From JBCCWF01 sp038520475 (GTDB lineage: Bacteria > Cyanobacteriota > Cyanobacteriia > CAKZMO01), in contig JBCBLF010000002.1 of assembly GCA_038520475.1 (NCBI GenBank), forward strand, positions 1 to 64,000: a stretch of DNA of 64,000 nt, in the 5' to 3' direction. Shown piece by piece: positions 9,584 through 18,690 of the stretch. The translations under genes and the position numbers were made by a program. How positions within the stretch are numbered: the stretch's first letter is position 1; each line of letters starts with the position of its first letter. The notes below the pieces were generated by a model that was given only the letters and a program-made list of their open reading frames with translations, did not search any database and was not told the origin of the DNA.

Positions 9584-10264
9584 TGACTAGCCTCCAAATC
9601 CATTGCATCGAGCGTAGGGATGGTAGTTATCCCAAGAGCGTTGCCATTTGTCGTTACAAGCCACCCTGGTCAATGTGGATGATGTCACCCGCATCTCATT
9701 AAAGGCAGGGTTCGTATGCATTGATCCCATCAGCATCATGAATGAGTGAGCCATCACTTGTTTGTGTAAACGAAGACAGCAAAGCGCCTCAGCCATCAAA
9801 ATACTGCTATCAAAACACGACTGCGTGCACATTGAGCAACTGAGAGGAGCAATCAATCAATACCTGCTTTTGGTTTTCAACGCGTTCTGCAAGAGCCCAT
9901 CTAACAAAGCAAAATAGGTGATTGAATCTTCGAGTGAAACAACCCGACCCTCTATCTATGATGAGCATAGGTGCACTGAACGCTAAACTAACCAAATTTT
10001 AACTAAGTAACAAATTGAGTTGAGATACGTAATAGCTCAAAAATTAAATTCAGATTCTTATAGAGGCTTTTCTCTCATAAAGCACAGAGTCATGGAGCAC
10101 GGAAGCTCATGCTGGCTGAGCAATGTAAATGCTACATGACCATCAGTATGCCCTGTTATGCTTATCATCTAAAGAGATCCTCCTAAAACTTTAATCAAAT
10201 GATAGGTTCATGAACTCACCCCGTGTTATTTGCTCATGAACGTCAACTGGATGTATTCGCAACT
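9584..10264. other. intergenic region between divergent nuclease-family gene and ribE
   Basis: About 680 bp between divergent genes. It is AT-rich towards 9990-10080. No gene, tRNA or clear hairpin is recognisable. No FMN-riboswitch-like conserved core is visible ahead of ribE. Confidence 0.4.
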
Positions 10265-11002
10265 ATGTTTACAGGACTTATTCAAGCAATCGGTAAGGTT
10301 TCACAACCATCTAGCAATGAGCTTCAGGTTTCATGGAATGCTCACCAATATCCTGAGGTAGGAGATGCGATCGCCATCGGAGATAGCATTGCAGTTGATG
10401 GCATCTGCCTCACGGTGATGAATATTACAGCGGATGGATTCATCGCTGATGTGTCACCAGAAACCGTCGGCCGCACAACCCTCAGCGACGATCAGGTTGG
10501 CCAATGTCCAGTGAATTTAGAGCGATCGCTACGAGTTGGCAGCAAGGTTGGCGGTCATTTCGTGACAGGCCATATCGATGGTGTTGGCTATTTGAAATCA
10601 GCCATTCGAACAGCGACCTCGTGGGAAATGAGTTTCGATGTTCCAGATGCCCGAATTGCTCGATACATTGTTCCTAAAGGAAGCATTGCGATCAATGGCA
10701 TTAGCTTAACCGTTGCAGATTGCAGTCCCTCAGGTGACAAGTTTAAGGTCGCCGTTATTCCAGTCACCTACGACGATACAAACCTCAAACACCTTGCTGC
10801 TGGTAGCCGAGTCAATCTTGAGGGAGACATTTTAGGAAAATATGTCGAAAAATTGATACGTACGGGTTCGCTCCATGGCGTTGCCAATTTGGGGACAATT
10901 GGTGAACCATTTGAAGACGCCAGCGGTTTATCGCTATCCAATCAGCCTCATCAGCGCAGCTCCGTTACGTCAGATTTCTTAGCGGAGCATGGTTACACTT
11001 GA
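10265..11002 (+). CDS. ribE: riboflavin synthase, alpha subunit
   Basis: 245 aa from ATG 10265. The conserved MFTGLIQ N terminus fixes the start; a longer frame from 10223 adds residues not seen in the family. It has two lumazine-binding repeats (about 1-97 and 98-200): first GDSIAVDGICLTV with SPET..RT, then GGHFVTGHIDG and GSIAINGISLTV. It catalyses dismutation of two 6,7-dimethyl-8-ribityllumazine molecules to riboflavin in the cytoplasm, supplying FMN/FAD, including for the nearby flavodiiron proteins. The C-terminal tail of about 40 residues is longer than usual. Its stop region overlaps the 3' end of murI by 10 bp. Confidence 0.95.
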   Translation: MFTGLIQAIGKVSQPSSNELQVSWNAHQYPEVGDAIAIGDSIAVDGICLTVMNITADGFIADVSPETVGRTTLSDDQVGQCPVNLERSLRVGSKVGGHFVTGHIDGVGYLKSAIRTATSWEMSFDVPDARIARYIVPKGSIAINGISLTVADCSPSGDKFKVAVIPVTYDDTNLKHLAAGSRVNLEGDILGKYVEKLIRTGSLHGVANLGTIGEPFEDASGLSLSNQPHQRSSVTSDFLAEHGYT

Positions 11003-11865
11003 ACCTGATACCCGATGAGGGGCATTAGCGTGATCTGCTCTACTTGAGGAATATATCCCAGCCATTGAGATGCCAGCGATGAAAATTTTTCAGGATGCTG
11101 ACTCACGCAGTAGCGAATCGTTCGGTGTTGAGCCGTTTCCATGTTGAGTAAACCCAACATCTGTAGTTCATGAAAAACAGCTTCAGAGACTGGTACTGCA
11201 GGGTCAACCTGGTGAATAGACCCAGGTAGAAGAGTGTCAATGACTGGTTTCAAGTGAGGGTAGTGCGTACAGCCATAAACCAGTGTGTCAATGTCATGCT
11301 CAATTAACTTCTGCACATGAGTCGCCACAATGGAGGTCGTTGAGGGTTCATAAATACGACCCGATTCAATAATGGGGACAAACTCTGGACACCCAACCTC
11401 CCATACCTGAACGGCAGGGTTGTATTCAAGCATCGCCTGTGTATAAGAGCGGCTAGCCGCAGTTGCTGGAGTCGCAATGACACCAATGCGCTTGCCTCGG
11501 GCAGCCATGCGAGCCGCTGGCAGAATGACTCCTAAAATAGGCATATCAAACTCACGTCGCACACAGTCGAGGGCAAGGGCAGAGCTGGTGTTACATGCCA
11601 TTACTACCATTTTTGCGCCATGTAATTGCATCCAGTTCAGGATTTCGCGCACGAATTGAATGATTTCTATCTGCGATCGCGTTCCATAGGGGAGGCGTGC
11701 TGTGTCACCAAAATAGAGCAGCGCCTCATGGGGAAGTTGGCGGGCGATCGCCTTCAATACGGTCAATCCCCCCACGCCACTGTCAAAGATTCCAATCGGT
11801 GCCCGAGACCGAGCATCAGCTGAAGATAAAGCCTTAGAGTCCATCACAGGGCGATCGCTGTCCAT
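10993..11865 (-). CDS. murI: glutamate racemase
   Basis: 290 aa from ATG 11865; an in-frame GTG at 11880 would add five residues and an ATG at 11844 would remove seven. It has the conserved IGIFDSGVGGLTVL near the N terminus, the first catalytic Cys in ACNTSSA, GVI.PA, and the second catalytic Cys in YGCTHYPHLKP. It interconverts L- and D-glutamate for peptidoglycan synthesis. It is convergent with ribE, with overlapping 3' ends. Confidence 0.95.
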   Translation of the reverse strand: MDSDRPVMDSKALSSADARSRAPIGIFDSGVGGLTVLKAIARQLPHEALLYFGDTARLPYGTRSQIEIIQFVREILNWMQLHGAKMVVMACNTSSALALDCVRREFDMPILGVILPAARMAARGKRIGVIATPATAASRSYTQAMLEYNPAVQVWEVGCPEFVPIIESGRIYEPSTTSIVATHVQKLIEHDIDTLVYGCTHYPHLKPVIDTLLPGSIHQVDPAVPVSEAVFHELQMLGLLNMETAQHRTIRYCVSQHPEKFSSLASQWLGYIPQVEQITLMPLIGYQVQV

Positions 11866-12095
11866 AACGTCATGCCACACCTTATCCCGGGCCGCTCAAA
11901 AACTGTCGTTGCTGACTTGGGGAGTGAACCAATTTGGAAGATACGCGGTAGGTCAATATCTTCAGATGGAACAGTCCCGGGGAGCAGCAACACCCGGAAA
12001 TTCTTACTGGTAGATTATCAGCTCACTCGATGTAAATCTATGTAAACTGATCACAATTAGGAGCCAGCATATCAGAAGAATTAGCAAATACAGCA

Positions 12096-12117
12096 ATCTT
12101 CATTTCTTCATGAAGAT
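12096..12117 (-). terminator. weak hairpin after antiporter gene
   Basis: ATCTTCAT (12096-12103) pairs with ATGAAGAT (12110-12117), just 3 bp past the stop of the antiporter gene on the minus strand. The T-rich tail is poor, so terminator function is uncertain. Confidence 0.35.
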
Positions 12118-12120
12118 GAT

Positions 12121-13527
12121 TCAATCCTTTCCGCTGACGGTTTCAATCGGCCCACTCTCTAAGACAGACGCTGGCTCATCGTCTAGAGCAGCGGAGTCTG
12201 TCTCACGATTGAAGACGACTCTGAGTAGTGGAGGCGCAATGAACGTCGTCATGATGACCATCACAATAATGGCTGCTTCCAGAGACTCTGAAAGAATACC
12301 GCTAGCTGAACCAACCCCGGCAAATACAAGGCCGACTTCACCTCGCGGTACCATGCCCACACCGATGGCTAATCGATTAATAGACCCCTGACCAAACACG
12401 GTAAATCCAGTAATGACCTTACCAACAATGGCAACAATAATCAGGAAAGCAGCCATGATGAGCCCTTCTCGATTATTTGGATCAGCTGGGTTTAAGACGC
12501 TGAGATCTGTCCCCGCTCCAACGACTACGAAAAATACCGGAACCAACATATCCGCAACCGGAATGACCTGCTCTTCGAGGTCACCGCGCTTATCGGTTTC
12601 TGCAAGAATCAGTCCCGCAGCAAATGCACCCAAGATGGCTTCTAAGTGAATGGCTGCAGCGATGTAGGCCAGCGTGAAGGCAAACACCATTGACGATAGG
12701 AGTAGCTGCCCCCGCGTTTCCATTCGTTCCACAAGTTCAACGAAAAAGGGAGANNNNNNNNNNNNNNNNNNNNNNNNNNNNNNNNNNNNNNNNNNNNNNN
12801 NNNNNNNNNNNNNNNNNNNNNNNNNNNNNNNNNNNNNNNNNNNNNNNNNNNNNAGTACGTCATCTAATACAGCGGCACCAATAATGATTTGTCCTTCCTT
12901 GGTACTTAATTGTTGAATTTCAGCGAGCACCTTTGCCGTAATCCCGATGCTCGTCGCTGTCAGTGCAGCCCCTGCAAACACCGCAGGGATCGTCGGAATG
13001 CCAAATACAGCAATTAGACCTGCCGTACCGAGTGCAAATGGCGCAACGACACCAATCACAGCAACAACAGCTGCCTGTGGCCCAACCCGAATCAATTCCT
13101 TCAGATCTGACTCTAGACCAATTTCAAACAGAAGAAGAATGACGCCAATTTCAGATAAAACAGAGACGACCTCACTCTGAGCCTCGAAAACTTGAGTTGA
13201 AATCTCAACTGGCATCCCAGCGGTACTCTGTAAAAAACTGATGATCAGTGGATCTGCCCCTTCTGCAAGCCCTTCTGGAAAGACGATGAGCTTCAGCACA
13301 GAGATTCCAACGACAACTCCACCCACTAATTCTCCTAAAACAGGGGGCAAGTTTAACCGAGCACAGAGTTCACCAAAGAGCTTGGCTGAGACATAGACAA
13401 CGATGAGGCTAATCAGAACTGCTGCAAGAACAAAGGAACCAACCTCAGCTTCTGAAGCTTCGGCTGCCGCAAGTAGTGGGGCAATTGGATACATCGAGAA
13501 GTCGAATGGAAGAAATGGAATTGACAT
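12121..13527 (-). CDS. nhaS3: Na+/H+ antiporter, NhaS3-like (CPA2 family)
   Basis: 468 codons including 100 undetermined bases (12754-12853, about residues 225-258). It is a polytopic membrane protein with about 11-13 hydrophobic segments. Conserved blocks include LCARLNLPPVLGELVGG, GVILLLFEIGLESDL, AGAALTATSIGITAKVLAE, the segment up to GAAVLDDV, LEAILGAFAAGLILAE and MVPRGEVGLVF. These are the cation:proton antiporter-2 blocks, closest in my memory to Synechocystis NhaS3, a thylakoid Na+/H+ antiporter essential in that organism. The frame continues correctly on both sides of the N run. It is transcribed alone. Confidence 0.88.
   Translation of the reverse strand: MSIPFLPFDFSMYPIAPLLAAAEASEAEVGSFVLAAVLISLIVVYVSAKLFGELCARLNLPPVLGELVGGVVVGISVLKLIVFPEGLAEGADPLIISFLQSTAGMPVEISTQVFEAQSEVVSVLSEIGVILLLFEIGLESDLKELIRVGPQAAVVAVIGVVAPFALGTAGLIAVFGIPTIPAVFAGAALTATSIGITAKVLAEIQQLSTKEGQIIIGAAVLDDVXXXXXXXXXXXXXXXXXXXXXXXXXXXXXXXXXXSPFFVELVERMETRGQLLLSSMVFAFTLAYIAAAIHLEAILGAFAAGLILAETDKRGDLEEQVIPVADMLVPVFFVVVGAGTDLSVLNPADPNNREGLIMAAFLIIVAIVGKVITGFTVFGQGSINRLAIGVGMVPRGEVGLVFAGVGSASGILSESLEAAIIVMVIMTTFIAPPLLRVVFNRETDSAALDDEPASVLESGPIETVSGKD
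12754..12853. other. run of 100 N inside the antiporter gene
   Basis: Undetermined bases. The reading frame of the antiporter is the same on both sides. Confidence 0.99.
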
Positions 13528-14181
13528 TCAAATAGGCGAGAACGCAACAGCAAGGGATCGTAACTCAGAAATGCCGCAGCAATGGTATCAAAAGTTAATC
13601 ACTCGGCTTGAACGAACTGAGTGTAGTTTGGCCTCGTCCTTCTATCATTCAGCCGTAGCTGAATGATAGAAACGAACGACCCAAGAAAAATGATTAATAA
13701 CCAAACCTTTAATAGCTATCTGTTTTGATGATTGATTTTGTGAGTAAATTCTATTTCAAATGCTTGAAACTTAAGCAATCAGAATCGTTCATTAAACCTA
13801 TGCTTATCGCTGGTCAAGTTTAGGATCGAGTTTGCCATTGGGAATTGTTCAGCTAACGATAACATTCAACCGATGCTGAGGCCGAATACGGCGATCGCTC
13901 AAATAGCCGCTCAGGCCTTAACTATTAGCTGAATCGGTCAACCCGGACTAGTCAGAAAGCCGCGCCAGTAAACAGTCGCATCATTAAACTAGCCTACATA
14001 CAACAGTAATTGTGCTCAAAAATTCTTCCTTCCTACGGGTGACTTTATCATCTTCAAATTCTCGAAAAAAGCGTTTTGCAACCCCGATGGATTGAAATCT
14101 CCTCCTATTTTCAGGTTGTTGAGCAGTATCAAGGGGGGTACCATAGTATCTGTCATTGTGTATTGAGATATTAGCAGTCAA
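13528..14181. other. intergenic region between divergent antiporter gene and ndhC
   Basis: About 650 bp with no gene. It holds the perfect palindrome at 13641-13670 listed separately and should contain both promoters. No ribosome site is visible before the GTG start of ndhC. Confidence 0.5.
13641..13670. promoter_or_regulatory. perfect 13-bp inverted repeat upstream of the antiporter gene
   Basis: TCTATCATTCAGC (13641-13653), loop CGTA, GCTGAATGATAGA (13658-13670), with no mismatch. It lies 114 bp upstream of the antiporter start. No T tract follows on either strand, so an operator or an RNA leader hairpin is more likely than a terminator. Confidence 0.5.
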
Positions 14182-14544
14182 GTGTTTGTCCTTAGTGGCT
14201 ACGAATACCTACTTGGGTTTCTCATCATTTGTGGGCTCGTTCCTGTACTTGCCCTCGGAGCGTCCTTTGTGGTTCGCCCCAAACGTAAAGGAGTTGAGCG
14301 CCGGACGACCTACGAGTCGGGAATGGAGCCAATCGGTGGAGCGTGGATTCAATTCAACATTCGCTACTACATGTTTGCGCTTGTTTTTGTCATTTTTGAC
14401 GTTGAAGTTGTGTTCCTCTACCCTTGGGCGATCGCCTTTAATCAGCTTGGTCTCTTGGCCTTTATTGAGGTGCTGATTTTCATCGCTATTCTGGTTGTTG
14501 GTCTGGTCTACGCATGGAGAAAAGGAGCATTGGAATGGTCATGA
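14182..14544 (+). CDS. ndhC: NAD(P)H-quinone oxidoreductase subunit 3 (NdhC)
   Basis: 120 aa, GTG start at 14182 giving the family N terminus MFVLSGYEYLLGF. It has three transmembrane helices (about 7-27, 64-84, 89-110) with the conserved KRKGVERRTTYESGMEP loop and FDVEVVFLYPWA. It is a membrane subunit of NDH-1, which accepts electrons from ferredoxin and feeds plastoquinone in respiration and cyclic flow around PSI. It is the first gene of ndhC-ndhK-ndhJ, overlapping ndhK by 10 bp from the start chosen here. Confidence 0.97.
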   Translation: MFVLSGYEYLLGFLIICGLVPVLALGASFVVRPKRKGVERRTTYESGMEPIGGAWIQFNIRYYMFALVFVIFDVEVVFLYPWAIAFNQLGLLAFIEVLIFIAILVVGLVYAWRKGALEWS

Positions 14545-15263
14545 ATCCTCAAAAAGGTGCATCCATTGAGACAAGCGGAGACATCAAGAATCCGGTTGGA
14601 GTGCCCGGCGTTACAAAAGACTTGTCCGAGAATGTCATTTTGACGACTGTTGATGACTTATACAATTGGGCACGTCTATCGAGCTTATGGCCGTTGCTGT
14701 ATGGAACCGCCTGCTGCTTCATCGAATTTGCGGCTTTGATTGGTTCACGGTTTGACTTCGACCGATTCGGTCTCGTTCCTCGTGCGTCTCCTCGCCAAGC
14801 GGATCTGCTCATTACCGCTGGAACCATCACCATGAAGATGGCACCCGCCCTGGTTCGCTTGTATGAGGAAATGCCTGAGCCAAAGTATGTCATTGCGATG
14901 GGTGCTTGCACCATTACGGGTGGCATGTTTAGCGTTGACTCTCCAACAGCGGTTCGCGGTGTCGACAAGCTGATTCCTGTTGATGTTTACATCCCAGGTT
15001 GTCCACCTCGTCCGGAAGCAATTATTGATGCCATCATCAAGCTCCGGAAGAAGATATCAGCCGAGACCTTCCAAGAGAGAGATGTTCAAGGTCAAACGCA
15101 CCGATATTACACGCGTTCCCATGGGATGAAGGCTGTCCCAGACATCCTCACAGGTCAATATCTGCGAGAAGCATCTCGTTCGGTTCCTCCCAGGGAGCTC
15201 GGTGCTCAATTTGGAATGCCTGTACCCGAGAGCCTACAAGAGGACGTGAAGGAGGCGCAGTAA
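14535..15263 (+). CDS. ndhK: NAD(P)H-quinone oxidoreductase subunit K (NdhK)
   Basis: 242 aa. Start chosen at ATG 14535 because AAAGGAGC lies about 8 bp upstream; an ATG at 14514 is also in frame. It is the NuoB/NdhK family: YGTACCFIEFAA contains the tandem Cys pair, and MGACTITGGMF and YIPGCPPRPEAI supply the other two ligands of the N2-type 4Fe-4S cluster. It is a peripheral-arm subunit that passes electrons to plastoquinone. It overlaps the ndhC end, and its TAA directly abuts the ATG of ndhJ. Confidence 0.97.
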   Translation: MVMNPQKGASIETSGDIKNPVGVPGVTKDLSENVILTTVDDLYNWARLSSLWPLLYGTACCFIEFAALIGSRFDFDRFGLVPRASPRQADLLITAGTITMKMAPALVRLYEEMPEPKYVIAMGACTITGGMFSVDSPTAVRGVDKLIPVDVYIPGCPPRPEAIIDAIIKLRKKISAETFQERDVQGQTHRYYTRSHGMKAVPDILTGQYLREASRSVPPRELGAQFGMPVPESLQEDVKEAQ

Positions 15264-15797
15264 ATGGCAGACTCAGACGCAAAAACGGAACAGCAGGGCG
15301 CTGAATCGTCCGAAATTGTGAAAGCCGGAGAAGTCTCCAAGTGGCTTACAGAAAATGGCTTTGAGCACGATAGTCTTGAAGCTGACCATTCTGGGGTAGA
15401 GGTTCTTAAAGTTGATCGAGAATTTTTGATTCCCTTTGCGACTGCCCTCTATGCATATGGCTTTAATTGTCTTCAATGCCAAGCAGGGTATGACGCTGGC
15501 CCTGGAGAGTATCTTGTTAGCATGTATCACTTGATCAAGGTTACTGATGATTGTGATAAGCCTGAAGAGGTCCGGATCAAGGTGTTCTTGCCTCGCGACG
15601 ATGCACGAGTTCCATCGCTCTATTGGTTATGGAAATCGGCTGATTGGCAAGAGCGTGAAACCTATGACATGTACGGTATCGTTTTTGAGGGTCATCCGGG
15701 TCTAAAGCGTATTCTCATGCCTGAAGACTGGATGGGGTGGCCGCTTAGAAAAGACTACATTTCGCCTGATTTTTACGAGTTGCAGGATGCCTACTAG
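15264..15797 (+). CDS. ndhJ: NAD(P)H-quinone oxidoreductase subunit J (NdhJ)
   Basis: 177 aa, NuoC/30-kDa subunit family, with the signature ARVPSLYWLWKSADWQERETYDMYGI and the end motif MPEDWMGWPLRKDY. It is a peripheral-arm subunit of NDH-1 that assembles with NdhK and NdhH. The ribosome site GAAGGAGG lies in the end of ndhK. It is the last gene of the operon; a strong hairpin follows at 15870-15900. Confidence 0.97.
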   Translation: MADSDAKTEQQGAESSEIVKAGEVSKWLTENGFEHDSLEADHSGVEVLKVDREFLIPFATALYAYGFNCLQCQAGYDAGPGEYLVSMYHLIKVTDDCDKPEEVRIKVFLPRDDARVPSLYWLWKSADWQERETYDMYGIVFEGHPGLKRILMPEDWMGWPLRKDYISPDFYELQDAY

Positions 15798-15869
15798 GGC
15801 GAGCCTACCCTGATTAGGGCAGCTGCGATTTCTCTAATTCAGCGTGTTTACCAATGCATAACCTTTTTC

Positions 15870-15900
15870 AGGGAGGCGTGAGTGATGCTCATGCCTCCCT
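15870..15900 (+). terminator. terminator hairpin after ndhCKJ
   Basis: AGGGAGGCGTGAG (15870-15882) pairs over 13 bp with CTCATGCCTCCCT (15888-15900), one G-T pair, loop TGATG. It is followed by an AT-rich tract rather than a clean T run. Confidence 0.7.
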
Positions 15901-15989
15901 ATATGTATATATATTTGTGCTATGACATCTGAAAAGAGGCAAATCCTGTCTCTTTAACGCAGCCATACTTGTTCTCTAATCATCAACCT

Positions 15990-16370
15990 ATGGTGGATTC
16001 GCGGTTTGACAGTTATGCAGATGTCCTTCAGATCCTTAGGCAGATGTTGCTTGAACTGGAGAGCGGTGAGACACAATTGCTTAAACAGCAACACACAAAA
16101 ATCCAACACATTTTTCAAGCTCATATTCTGACAACAGATATTGAACAATTACAACCCCTAACATCGAGTCAGCTTCAATCGATTCATACTGAAATGAGCA
16201 GAGAGCTACGCCTGCTTTACACTGAGCTCATGTTCTTATCAACTGCACGGAATCAGACAACGGTCGAGCAACGTAAAACTCAAGTTGGCGATCGCCTCAA
16301 CCGTCTCATTCAATACTGTGAATTCGTTTTGCAGCAGAGCCAAACATCGAACCGCGAATCCGATGCTTGA
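15990..16370 (+). CDS. small alpha-helical protein, PatD-like
   Basis: 126 aa from ATG 15990; an upstream in-frame TTG at 15969 is unlikely. All alpha-helical by composition: a helix of the LRQMLLELESGE type, then MSRELRLLYTELMFLSTARN, then RKTQVGDRLNRLIQYCEFVL. This resembles, from memory, the family annotated as heterocyst frequency control protein PatD, which occurs also in cyanobacteria without heterocysts. The match is family-level recall only. It is convergent with hisS. Confidence 0.6.
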   Translation: MVDSRFDSYADVLQILRQMLLELESGETQLLKQQHTKIQHIFQAHILTTDIEQLQPLTSSQLQSIHTEMSRELRLLYTELMFLSTARNQTTVEQRKTQVGDRLNRLIQYCEFVLQQSQTSNRESDA

Positions 16371-16412
16371 ACCCCAAAAAGGAATGCCAGAAATATGTCG
16401 AGGGGCGACGGA

Positions 16413-17702
16413 TTAGTGGGAGGCTGACTGAGTAGCGGTCAGCTTTTGTTGTAGCTCGTCAGCCATTTCTTTGAGTTGAGATTGTTGAATTGTTTGTTGG
16501 TCACCCGACGCTAACCACTTGAGTTGAGCGGTTCGTTGATTTGCTTCATCGTCTCCAATCACCAAGCAGGCGATCGCCCCACTACGGTCTGCCCGTTTGA
16601 ATTGCTTACCAAACGCACTCCCACTGAGATCAACCTCAACTGAAAATCCGAGATGTCGAAGCTGCTGAGCGACTTGTATCGACTGGGCCTCGGCCTCGTC
16701 ACCACGGGATACGACATAAAAATCCAGAGCTGCCTCCATTGCTGGCTGAACCTGCTGAAGCAATAAAATAAGGCGTTCCATTCCCATGGCCCATCCCACA
16801 GCGGGAGTGGCTGGGCCACCAAGTTGAGTCACCAAACCATCGTATCGACCCCCGCCGCAAACGGTCCCTTGGGCACCAAGGCTATTCGAAATAATTTCAA
16901 AAGCAGTGTGCGTATAGTAGTCGAGTCCTCGAACGAGCCGAGGATTGAGTGCGTAGGAAATCTCAAGGTCCGTGAGGAGGGTCTGAACCCGATCGAAGTG
17001 GTGCTTCGACTCATCCCCCAGATAATCCAAAATGCTTGGGGCATCAGTTGCAATGTCCTGCGTACGCTCATCCTTACTATCTAGGATGCGGAGTGGATTT
17101 CGCGTGAGTCGGTCTTGAGAATCAGCATCCAGCTCAGCCTTGAAGGGAGTGAAGTAGTTGATGAGGGCTTCACGATAGTGCTGGCGATCGCCAAAATTGC
17201 CAACGGAATTCAAATTGAGGCTCAATTCCGTAACACCAAGCTGCGACAGCAGATCCATCGCGAGTGCAATCACTTCCACATCTGCCCGTGGATCAGCACT
17301 GCCGATGACCTCAGCTCCCAGTTGATGAAATTGTCGCTGGCGACCAGCTTGAGGTCGTTCATAGCGAAACATTGGACCGGCATACCAGAGACGCTGGACG
17401 CCGCCTTGTGCATGCAGATTGTGCTCAATAAAGGCTCTCACGACGCCTGCTGTATTTTCAGGACGCAACGTGATCGGACGATCGCCTCGATCCGTGAACG
17501 AATACATCTCCTTACCAACCACATCGGTTGCTTCACCGATGCCTCGCTCAAACAGGTTGGTTTGCTCAAAAATCGGTGTGCGAATTTCTCGATAGGCCGC
17601 TTGACCAAATCGCTCGCGGGCGATCGCCTCAACGTGCTGCCAGTAACCGATGTCCTCTGGCAGAATATCTCGTGTTCCTCGAATTGCTTTGACTGTTCCC
17701 AT
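16413..17702 (-). CDS. hisS: histidine--tRNA ligase
   Basis: 429 aa, class II aminoacyl-tRNA synthetase. It shows the N-terminal KAIRGTRDILPED, motif 2 FRYERPQAGRQRQFHQ, the histidine-binding signature LVRGLDYYTHTAFE, motif 3 GWAMGMERL, and a C-terminal anticodon-binding domain from about residue 325. Length is normal for the bacterial enzyme. It charges tRNA-His in the cytoplasm. It is convergent with the PatD-like gene. Confidence 0.97.
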   Translation of the reverse strand: MGTVKAIRGTRDILPEDIGYWQHVEAIARERFGQAAYREIRTPIFEQTNLFERGIGEATDVVGKEMYSFTDRGDRPITLRPENTAGVVRAFIEHNLHAQGGVQRLWYAGPMFRYERPQAGRQRQFHQLGAEVIGSADPRADVEVIALAMDLLSQLGVTELSLNLNSVGNFGDRQHYREALINYFTPFKAELDADSQDRLTRNPLRILDSKDERTQDIATDAPSILDYLGDESKHHFDRVQTLLTDLEISYALNPRLVRGLDYYTHTAFEIISNSLGAQGTVCGGGRYDGLVTQLGGPATPAVGWAMGMERLILLLQQVQPAMEAALDFYVVSRGDEAEAQSIQVAQQLRHLGFSVEVDLSGSAFGKQFKRADRSGAIACLVIGDDEANQRTAQLKWLASGDQQTIQQSQLKEMADELQQKLTATQSASH

Positions 17703-17752
17703 GGAGCCTATTGTAAAAGCTCGTGAAGCTATTCATCACCCTTGTCGAGAAA

Positions 17753-18031
17753 TTAATGGTCTGGATACGACTCGGCAAAGTTGGAGTGCGATCGCCCCTG
17801 GATGTCATCAGACACCATGTTTCTCAGCTCTTGAATACTGGCATTAAGACTGGCGATCGCCGCTTTGTTCAGTGCCGCTTTGCGATCTATTTCAGCATGT
17901 CGTCGCATACTGGCTTCGCTCTCAGCTGCAACACCGTCTGGCGTGACGTTCGCACTGGCTAAACTTTCATTCGCCTTGACTAAATTCGCATTCATCTCAG
18001 CCATTTCGCGCTCGTGGCGAGTCAAAATCAT
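17753..18031 (-). CDS. small coiled-coil hypothetical protein
   Basis: 92 aa, not recognised. Charged and Ala-rich, almost wholly helical (ILTRHEREMAEMNANLVKANE, then KAALNKAAIASLNASIQELRNMVSD), consistent with a short coiled coil. No clear ribosome site precedes the ATG, and overlapping plus-strand frames exist, so coding status is only likely. Its last codons overlap a GATACGACTCGGCAAAGTTG stretch similar to the head of the repeats at 29861 and 42304. Confidence 0.45.
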   Translation of the reverse strand: MILTRHEREMAEMNANLVKANESLASANVTPDGVAAESEASMRRHAEIDRKAALNKAAIASLNASIQELRNMVSDDIQGRSHSNFAESYPDH

Positions 18032-18140
18032 TATTTTGTTTGGATTTAAGATTTTGGATTGCCCGTGTTCTAACAGAGTGTTTTGAGCGGTACACCAATC
18101 ATTGCCACAATTTCAAACATTCCCAAGCCAAAATAAGTTC

Positions 18141-18677
18141 TTAGCTCAGCCAAATCAAGCTTCCTAGCGTTAAGACGGTGAGTGCTAACGCAATCCACAC
18201 AAAGCCGTTATCTCTGGTATCAACTTGGCTTAGATCAATGGGTTTCGGAGGAGGCATGGGTCTGGATCGCGATCGCCTTGAGCTCCCAGAACGACTCGCG
18301 GCATATTTCGACATGAGCGTTGATTCTTCACTTTCCTCAAGTTCTCCCAAGTCTGGGATTTGCGTTATCCATTCAGGGCGTGTCTTTAGCTTTGGAGCTT
18401 CAAGGATATAGAGTAATCGCTTACCTTGCTTTGCTGTTTCATAATCAGGGTGACGACTGACGCTGCGACACAGGGCGATCGCCTCTTCAGTTTGTCCATT
18501 CGCTTGATAGGCCGTCACGAGCCAAAACTGAACCTCTCCGCCGAGACGAGAGGTGCGATTGACTAAAGCATTTGCTTTTTCTAGGGCGTCTACCGCTTGT
18601 CGATAGGCCCCTCTCTCAAAGGCCACTTTCCCAGCCTGAAGATAGTTCTGGATGGTTGCTTTTTGCTCGTTGCTCAT
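18141..18677 (-). CDS. TPR protein with C-terminal membrane anchor
   Basis: 178 aa from ATG 18677 (MSNEQKATIQNYL). About two to three TPR-like helix pairs occupy residues 5-95 (AGKVAFERGAYRQAVDALEKA and AYQANGQTEEAIALCRSV). A Ser/Arg- and Pro-rich linker (about 125-150) follows, then a single C-terminal transmembrane helix (WIALALTVLTLGSLIWLS). It is probably tail-anchored with the TPR part in the cytoplasm. It lies 13 bp after argB on the same strand, so likely cotranscribed. Function unknown. Confidence 0.8.
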   Translation of the reverse strand: MSNEQKATIQNYLQAGKVAFERGAYRQAVDALEKANALVNRTSRLGGEVQFWLVTAYQANGQTEEAIALCRSVSRHPDYETAKQGKRLLYILEAPKLKTRPEWITQIPDLGELEESEESTLMSKYAASRSGSSRRSRSRPMPPPKPIDLSQVDTRDNGFVWIALALTVLTLGSLIWLS

Positions 18678-18690
18678 TCTGGTGATGCAA

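Noticed and set aside
9587..9995. Two minus-strand frames in the gap before ribE
   Set aside because: Cys- and Met-rich random-looking peptides without ribosome sites.
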